Assembly (NCBI GenBank): GCA_964478455.1
Contig: CAYZJD010000049.1
Span: 1 to 17,814, forward strand
Reading direction: 5' to 3'
Length of the DNA: 17,814 bases
Source of the DNA: CAYZJD01 sp964478455
GTDB taxonomy: Bacteria; Acidobacteriota; Terriglobia; Bryobacterales; Bryobacteraceae
Shown here: piece after piece, positions 13,589 through 17,814 of the stretch
Numbering within the stretch: position 1 is the stretch's first letter
How the letters are laid out: the number at the start of each line of letters is the position of its first letter
Translations under genes and position numbers: made by a program
The notes under the pieces: generated by a model
What the model was told of the DNA's origin: nothing
What the model saw: only the letters and a program-made list of their open reading frames with translations
Databases searched by the model: none

Positions 13589-14669
13589 TTACTGGTTCCG
13601 GTTCAGGAAGGCAACCAGATCGGCCATTTCGCCGCCGACGAACCGAGGCCAGGCGAGGTTCTGCTCTTTGATCCGCTTCAGCATCACGGGCCCGTGTTGC
13701 CACAGCGCCGACGTCATTGACAGCGCGTTCAGCGGCTCCTTGCGGTCCGTTAGGCTGGGCGCCGGGCCGGCATCGTGACACGTACCGCACTTCTTCGCGG
13801 CGTAGACGCCCTTGCCTCTCGAAGCGCTGCCCGCCTGCTCGAACAACTGCCTTGACCAGAGATAGCCGACAATGCGCCTCATCTCTTCCGCTCGCAANNN
13901 NNNNNNNGTTCCACATTGCCACCGCGAAGTCCGTCACCGTCCGGTTGGCGAACCGGTCCTCCAGCGAGTTTTTGCCGGTGTGGCACTCGGCGCAACCCTT
14001 CAATTCAAACAGCATCTTGCCCGTCTCGGCCGAGGCCGGCGCAAAGACCCGCGGCCCGCCCTTCACCCCTGGCGCGTTTTGCAGGTAGACGATCAGGTCC
14101 GTCAGTTCCTGGCTGGTCAGCACCGGCCACGGGATGTTCTTCTTCCCCAGCGCCGCTTTCATCGTCGCCGAGTGGTTCCACATCTCCTGCGCCAGTAGGA
14201 TGCAATCGCCGAGGGACTTCCACTCGGCCACTGGCCTGGCCCCGCCACCGAGCGCCTGGGAAAGCCCATGGCACTCCGCGCAGCGCTTGGACTGGAAGAC
14301 CTGCTTGCCACGTCCCGCGTCGCCGGGCTGGTCGAAGTAGCGAACCGAGTAAAAATAGGCGAACAGGTCGGCAGCCTGCTCCGAGCTGAGACGCGGACTG
14401 GGGATGCCCGCCTCCGACATCGCCTTCCACATGGTCGGCGCATGGTTCCAGAGCAGGCTCGTCATCAAGGACGGAGTGAGGTTCCGGCCGCCGGCCTTAG
14501 CCAGATCCGGAGCCGCCGTCCCGCCCTTGCCGTTCACGCTGTGACATTCCACGCACCTCTGGCTTCGGAAAACCTCCGCTCCGGCGCGGGAATCGCCGGG
14601 AATCGGAATGGCGCCCGGAAGCGATGCGGGCACAGCAGCGGCAAGGACAAGGAACGCAAGGATGCGCAT
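13589..14669 (-). CDS. Secreted tetraheme c-type cytochrome of four repeated domains, interrupted by an assembly gap
   Basis: Two reading pieces on either side of ten Ns belong to one protein. The first 254 residues start with a Sec signal peptide (MRILAFLVLAAAVPASLPGA) and hold heme motifs CVECH (39-43), CAECH (130-134) and CAECH (226-230). The last 102 hold CGTCH. Each motif starts a repeat of about 95-100 residues of the form GxxxFxxxxCxxCH, later (L/M)W(N/Q)HxxxM with a likely axial Met, then a P and a final DLxxYL-type helix, so the protein is four tandem cytochrome c class I-like domains. Across repeats, 18 residues lie between the WN and the Leu that borders the gap, so the Ns stand for about 54 bases; the total would be 374 residues. 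It should be periplasmic and could shuttle electrons between the inner-membrane module and the MtrA/MtrB-like pair. No clear ribosome binding site precedes the ATG. Confidence 0.88.
13898..13907. other. Assembly gap (10 Ns) of probable true length 54 bases
   Basis: Ten Ns interrupt the tetraheme cytochrome gene and break its frame. Asn (13910-13908) ends one side and Leu (13897-13895) begins the other. In the other three repeats exactly 18 residues separate these two positions, so 54 bases are expected. Replacing 10 by 54 restores one continuous frame of 1125 bases. Confidence 0.85.
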
Positions 14670-14695
14670 ACACGCTACTATATCGCGGGGGACGC

Positions 14696-14773
14696 AAAAA
14701 GGGGTCAGCCTGATCCGCCCCATTTAGCCGGGAGCGCGGCAGAAAATGGGGCAGATCAGGCTGACCCCTTTTT
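14696..14773. repeat. 78-base near-perfect inverted repeat (REP-like element or terminator)
   Basis: Arms of 30 bases (14696-14725 and 14744-14773) are reverse complements with one mismatch; the 18-base loop contains a further GCCG/CGGC pairing. Each arm begins AAAAAGGGGTCAG when read from outside. The stop codon of the porin gene lies at the edge of the right arm, and on the minus strand the stem is followed by TTTTT, so it can end transcription after the porin gene. The length, symmetry and GGGGTCAG ends also resemble dispersed REP-type elements found in many bacterial genomes. Confidence 0.8.
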
Positions 14774-16850
14774 AGAGCGCGAGGCGGAGGCCGGCGATGA
14801 ACTGGTGGGTGCGGAATCCTTCGTAGAGGTAGAGGGGCTGGGCGAGCTGATACCAGCGCCACTCGGCGAACCAGAAAACCTTCCGATGAACGGGGAAGGC
14901 GAACTTCACCAGCGGCTGGTAATACTGCGCCGGCCGGCTCCCCATGGAGCGGTAGAGCGAGCCGCCGAGGCTCAGCTTCGGCGCGGCCTGGTTGACGTTG
15001 GGGAACGTCAGATCCAGGACGCCCGAGGCGATGTGGGCATTCTCGCGATAGACGGACTGGAGCGCCGAGAAGCCTAGCGGATCAAGGTAGAGCAGATCCG
15101 AGCGGAGAGTCGAGCGCGTGTAGTCGCCGGTGAGGCTGAAACGCTTGCCGCCGCCCGGCGTCCAGAAGACCGACAGCGAGTTGTCGCGGCTGAGGAAATC
15201 GTAATTCAGGCGCGCCGCGGGGTTTTCGTTGCTTAACAACCCGAACGCCGCCGCGAAGCTGAGCGAGCTTAGCGCCTGGTAACGCACGCGCGCCTTCAGC
15301 TTCCGGTAGTCCTGCAAGCTGGTGCGGAAGTAGTTGCGATCGGCCGAGCCGGCTTCGAAGTCGGCCTGGATGTTCAACCGGTCCGCCGGCCGCAGGCTCA
15401 CACCGGCGAGCCCGGCGTGCATCTTCAATCTCCCGGCTTCCTGAGGGCCGCTCTGGCTCAACTGCGGCGCACGCACTTCCGAGTCGCCCCAGACGTAGCG
15501 GTGGCCGCCGCGGAGCGTGAAGCGGTCGGTTATGTCCACCAGCAGGTTGGCCTCCTGCCGGTTGTAGTTGAAGACGAGCCGCTCGAGGCCGGGCAGAAGC
15601 TGGCTGCTCGCGAGGGTCGACGAACTGTCGGGAGTTGTGACCGTGAACGAGTCCTCGGCCAGCGCCGACGCCGTCGTGTGGAAGCGGTCCGCCACCAGCG
15701 ATTCCATCACCCGCACCCGGCGGTGCGGCCGCAGCTCGGCCGCGAAACTGCCCGATGTGTGCGGCTGCCTGGCCTCCGAGGCGAGCAGGCTCTGCTGGAG
15801 GTCGAAGAACCGCAGTCCGGCAATCGGCGGACGGAAGGCCACGAAACGCCCGGCGTTGCGCTGGTTGTACTCGACATCGCTGGACGGCTGGCTGTAAAGG
15901 AACTGTCCGTACAGGTTCAACCAGGAGACGGGGTTCGCCGTCAGCAAGCCCTTACTGTACTGGCTGTCGCCGCGAACGCGGTAGGCCTGTAACAGATCGG
16001 TCAGGAACAACTGCTGGCCGAGCACGGGCGTGGTGCGGTTACCATTCTGCCGCTCGGCGTTGAAGACGCTCTGGTCGTCTTTGAAGCGGGTGGCGCCCTG
16101 CTCGAGCGTCACGTGAAGACGATGCAGCTCGATCCGGACGCCGCCACGGAAATGATCGGTCTTGTCGCGCAGCTTGTTTGCGACCGGGTATTCGTTGCCG
16201 TCGGCGACGAAATCGGTGATGCCCGCGCCGTTGCCCCAGTCGCGCGAGTGCGCGACGAACGGGACGATCTTGCGGCCGGGCAGAAGCTCCAACTCCGTGT
16301 CGATGAGCCGCCGCTGGAGGTCGAACGAGCGCTGGTTCAGCAGCACGCCCCGCTGGACGAACGGATTGGCGAACGAAGGGAGGAAGTTGAAGTAGGAGAT
16401 GTTCCGGTAGTCGAACGACAGCCGGTAGGAGCCGTCGCGGCCGACCTCGACCCGCGCCGTGTTGTACGGATCGCCGCCCCAACTGGAGCCGCGAACGGTC
16501 ATGGTGTCGAACAGCTTGCGCGAGGCGTTGCGGACGGTGAAATCCAGACCGAGCAGCTTGGGGCCTTCTCCAAGGTTCACCACGCTGCGGTACGTGTTGA
16601 AATCGCCGCCAACATCGCTCACCCAGCGGTAGCCCGCTTCCATGTTGCCGGAGAGCCACTGCTCGACGGCAGGCGAAACTGCCTGGCCGGATTCCTGGGC
16701 CGCGGGTGTAGCCTCCTGTGCGGCCACAGGCAGCGTCAGTAACAGCGCAAGCAGCAGCGGCTTTAGCCGCCTCCGCTTCCCGCTTGCGGCGGGCGCGCTG
16801 CGGTCGGCGCCAGGCCAGGGAGGGACACCCGTATTCCTCAGAAGTCTCAT
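14772..16850 (-). CDS. mtrB-like: MtrB/PioB-like outer-membrane beta-barrel protein (porin of a porin-cytochrome conduit)
   Basis: A 692-residue protein. A basic, long n-region (GKRRRLK) precedes a hydrophobic core (LLLALLLTL) and a cleavage site near VAA-QE (about residue 44). The rest is rich in amphipathic beta-strand patterns ending in aromatic residues (for example RLSFDYRNISYFNF, LNLYGQFLYSQP, KVFWFAEWRWYQL) and closes with a strand ending GLRLAL, typical of an outer-membrane barrel. Length and the overlap of 4 bases with a decaheme MtrA/DmsE-type gene fit the decaheme-associated MtrB/PioB family, which holds the cytochrome in the membrane for electron transfer to or from the outside. 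The protein contains no cysteine, so the N-terminal CxxC of Shewanella MtrB is absent. Family membership is inferred from architecture and neighbour more than from a diagnostic motif. Confidence 0.8.
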   Translation of the reverse strand: MRLLRNTGVPPWPGADRSAPAASGKRRRLKPLLLALLLTLPVAAQEATPAAQESGQAVSPAVEQWLSGNMEAGYRWVSDVGGDFNTYRSVVNLGEGPKLLGLDFTVRNASRKLFDTMTVRGSSWGGDPYNTARVEVGRDGSYRLSFDYRNISYFNFLPSFANPFVQRGVLLNQRSFDLQRRLIDTELELLPGRKIVPFVAHSRDWGNGAGITDFVADGNEYPVANKLRDKTDHFRGGVRIELHRLHVTLEQGATRFKDDQSVFNAERQNGNRTTPVLGQQLFLTDLLQAYRVRGDSQYSKGLLTANPVSWLNLYGQFLYSQPSSDVEYNQRNAGRFVAFRPPIAGLRFFDLQQSLLASEARQPHTSGSFAAELRPHRRVRVMESLVADRFHTTASALAEDSFTVTTPDSSSTLASSQLLPGLERLVFNYNRQEANLLVDITDRFTLRGGHRYVWGDSEVRAPQLSQSGPQEAGRLKMHAGLAGVSLRPADRLNIQADFEAGSADRNYFRTSLQDYRKLKARVRYQALSSLSFAAAFGLLSNENPAARLNYDFLSRDNSLSVFWTPGGGKRFSLTGDYTRSTLRSDLLYLDPLGFSALQSVYRENAHIASGVLDLTFPNVNQAAPKLSLGGSLYRSMGSRPAQYYQPLVKFAFPVHRKVFWFAEWRWYQLAQPLYLYEGFRTHQFIAGLRLAL

Positions 16851-17814
16851 CGTAGTAACGCCCGGCTGGTGTGCGACCCGTGGATCTTCACGTGGCAGAT
16901 GGTGCAGTTGCGGAAGCGCGCGCTCCGCAAGTCATGGAACGCCGGAGGGATGCCGCCCAGGCCGCCTGCCGGCGCCGCCTGCGGCACCGTTGCCAACGGC
17001 AGGTTGGCATGGCACTCCAGGCACAGGATGGAGACTTCGTGTCGTCTAAGCATGCGCGGGTTGGCCGAGCCGTGAGGTTCGTGACAGCTCTGACAACCTT
17101 CCAGCCGCACGGGCGCGTGCTCGAAGGCAAACGGGCCGCGCTTGTCGCCGTGACACTTGAGGCAGCCCGGTTCGTTCGCCGATACTGTCCGCATCGACGA
17201 GGCAAGCAGGCTGCCGTGCGGGTTGTGGCAATCCACGCACGACATCGCCCCTTCCGTCACGCGGTGGCTGTGCGGCTTGCGGAACGATGCCAGCGCCGGC
17301 GTGTGGCAGCCCGCGCAAAGCTGGCTGACGGCCGCCGGCCGCCTGGCTGCCAGCGCGTCGGCGCCCGCTTTGTGAACTGAATGGCAGCTCGCACAACTCG
17401 CCTGGCTCCTGGCGTGCCCGCCCTGGATCCTCCCCACGTGCGTCGGCTGATTCAGGTGGCAGCCGAGGCAACCCTTGTCGGCTTCCGCCGCTGTCTGCTT
17501 AAGCGGATTCAGGGTGTCAGCGGCGACGGTGGTTTCCGCGTGCACACTGCCCGGCCCGTGGCAGGATTCGCAGGCGTTCCCCTTCCAGCCCCGCCGCGCG
17601 TCTTTGTCGACGACCGCGTGCGGGCTCTTCAGGAAGGATTTGTAGATGTCCTCGTGACAAGTCGAGCAGGTCTCCGAGCCCACCAGCGTCGCCTTCGGCT
17701 TGGCGGCCTGCCGAGTCTTCTCCTCCGCCTGCTTGACCGCTGCCGGCGATAGAACAGACAGCAGGATCACCGCTGCCAGAAAAAAGAGGGCGGGGCCCCC
17801 GGGAGGGCGGGGGC
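16847..17814 (-). CDS. mtrA-like: Decaheme c-type cytochrome of the MtrA/DmsE family (5' end probably outside the window)
   Basis: Ten CxxCH motifs lie in order: CSTCH, CESCH, CLGCH, CASCH, CAGCH, CVDCH, CLKCH, CQSCH, CLECH and CTICH. Spacing and surrounding residues are those of the MtrA/PioA/DmsE family, for example ACESCHGPGSVHAE, DCHNPHGS and the block CHGDKRGPFAFEHAPV followed by CHEPHGSANP. Such proteins sit inside an MtrB-type barrel and carry electrons across the outer membrane. The first standard start is GTG 17770, but it falls inside a hydrophobic segment that extends upstream in the same frame (PALFFLAAVILLSVLS). The frame stays open to the edge with no ATG, GTG or TTG, so the true start and the n-region of the signal peptide probably lie beyond 17814. 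The stop overlaps the porin start by 4 bases, strong evidence for coupled expression. Confidence 0.92.
   Translation of the reverse strand, partial: PRPPGGPALFFLAAVILLSVLSPAAVKQAEEKTRQAAKPKATLVGSETCSTCHEDIYKSFLKSPHAVVDKDARRGWKGNACESCHGPGSVHAETTVAADTLNPLKQTAAEADKGCLGCHLNQPTHVGRIQGGHARSQASCASCHSVHKAGADALAARRPAAVSQLCAGCHTPALASFRKPHSHRVTEGAMSCVDCHNPHGSLLASSMRTVSANEPGCLKCHGDKRGPFAFEHAPVRLEGCQSCHEPHGSANPRMLRRHEVSILCLECHANLPLATVPQAAPAGGLGGIPPAFHDLRSARFRNCTICHVKIHGSHTSRALLR

Noticed and set aside
12849..14723. A single 624-residue reading frame joining cytochrome and Crp/Fnr parts
   Set aside because: It runs through the Ns and then through an out-of-frame stretch. The cytochrome continues in another frame to 13589, and the regulator has its own start and ribosome binding site at 13526.
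17783..17814. Very GC-rich, partly palindromic end of the window as a terminator or contig artefact
   Set aside because: The decaheme reading frame and a signal-peptide-like hydrophobic stretch continue into it, so it is more likely coding sequence cut by the window edge.

Overview
The window looks like GC-rich chromosomal DNA from a draft or metagenome assembly (it contains a run of 10 Ns). Gene content and style (neutral ceramidase-like hydrolase, PilZ proteins, sigma-54 activators, multiheme cytochromes) fit an Acidobacteriota member of the Bryobacter/Solibacter kind. That assignment is an inference from general knowledge, not a marker-gene result. No rRNA, tRNA, CRISPR array, transposase or phage gene was seen.

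Layout. (1) 1-2522, plus strand: a secreted ceramidase-family hydrolase, an OsmC-family protein and a secreted protein of unknown function that seems to start at a CTG codon overlapping osmC. (2) 2542-6292, a c-di-GMP/sigma-54 regulatory block: on the minus strand a coiled-coil protein and a membrane-anchored PilZ protein; divergently on the plus strand an unusual PilZ + J-domain fusion behind a full-consensus sigma-54 promoter, then a sensor-less sigma-54 activator with a changed GAFTGA loop and a sigma-70-like promoter carrying a perfect dyad. (3) 6444-17814, all minus strand: a redox island. In transcription order it holds a decaheme MtrA/DmsE-type cytochrome (open to the window edge), an MtrB/PioB-like outer-membrane barrel overlapping it by 4 bases, a 78-base inverted repeat, a tetraheme cytochrome built of four repeated domains (interrupted by the Ns), a Crp/Fnr regulator, and then an operon behind a likely sigma-54 promoter: membrane-anchored GcvH-like protein, four-cluster ferredoxin, NrfD/HybB-type quinone-reactive membrane protein, heme-binding histidine kinase, NtrC-type response regulator (deleted and frameshifted in this assembly) and archaemetzincin. 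Most junctions in that operon are 4-base overlaps or abutting codons.

How it may work together (inference). The NrfD/ferredoxin pair would exchange electrons with the quinone pool, the tetraheme cytochrome would carry them through the periplasm, and the MtrA-MtrB-type pair would pass them across the outer membrane, as in extracellular electron transfer. The kinase carries its own heme motifs outside the membrane and could sense redox state or a ligand, then act through the NtrC-type regulator on the sigma-54 promoter at the head of the same operon. The Crp/Fnr protein would add a second redox or anaerobic input. No outer-surface cytochrome (MtrC/OmcA) and no molybdenum or nickel catalytic subunit is present in the window, so the external acceptor or donor is unknown.
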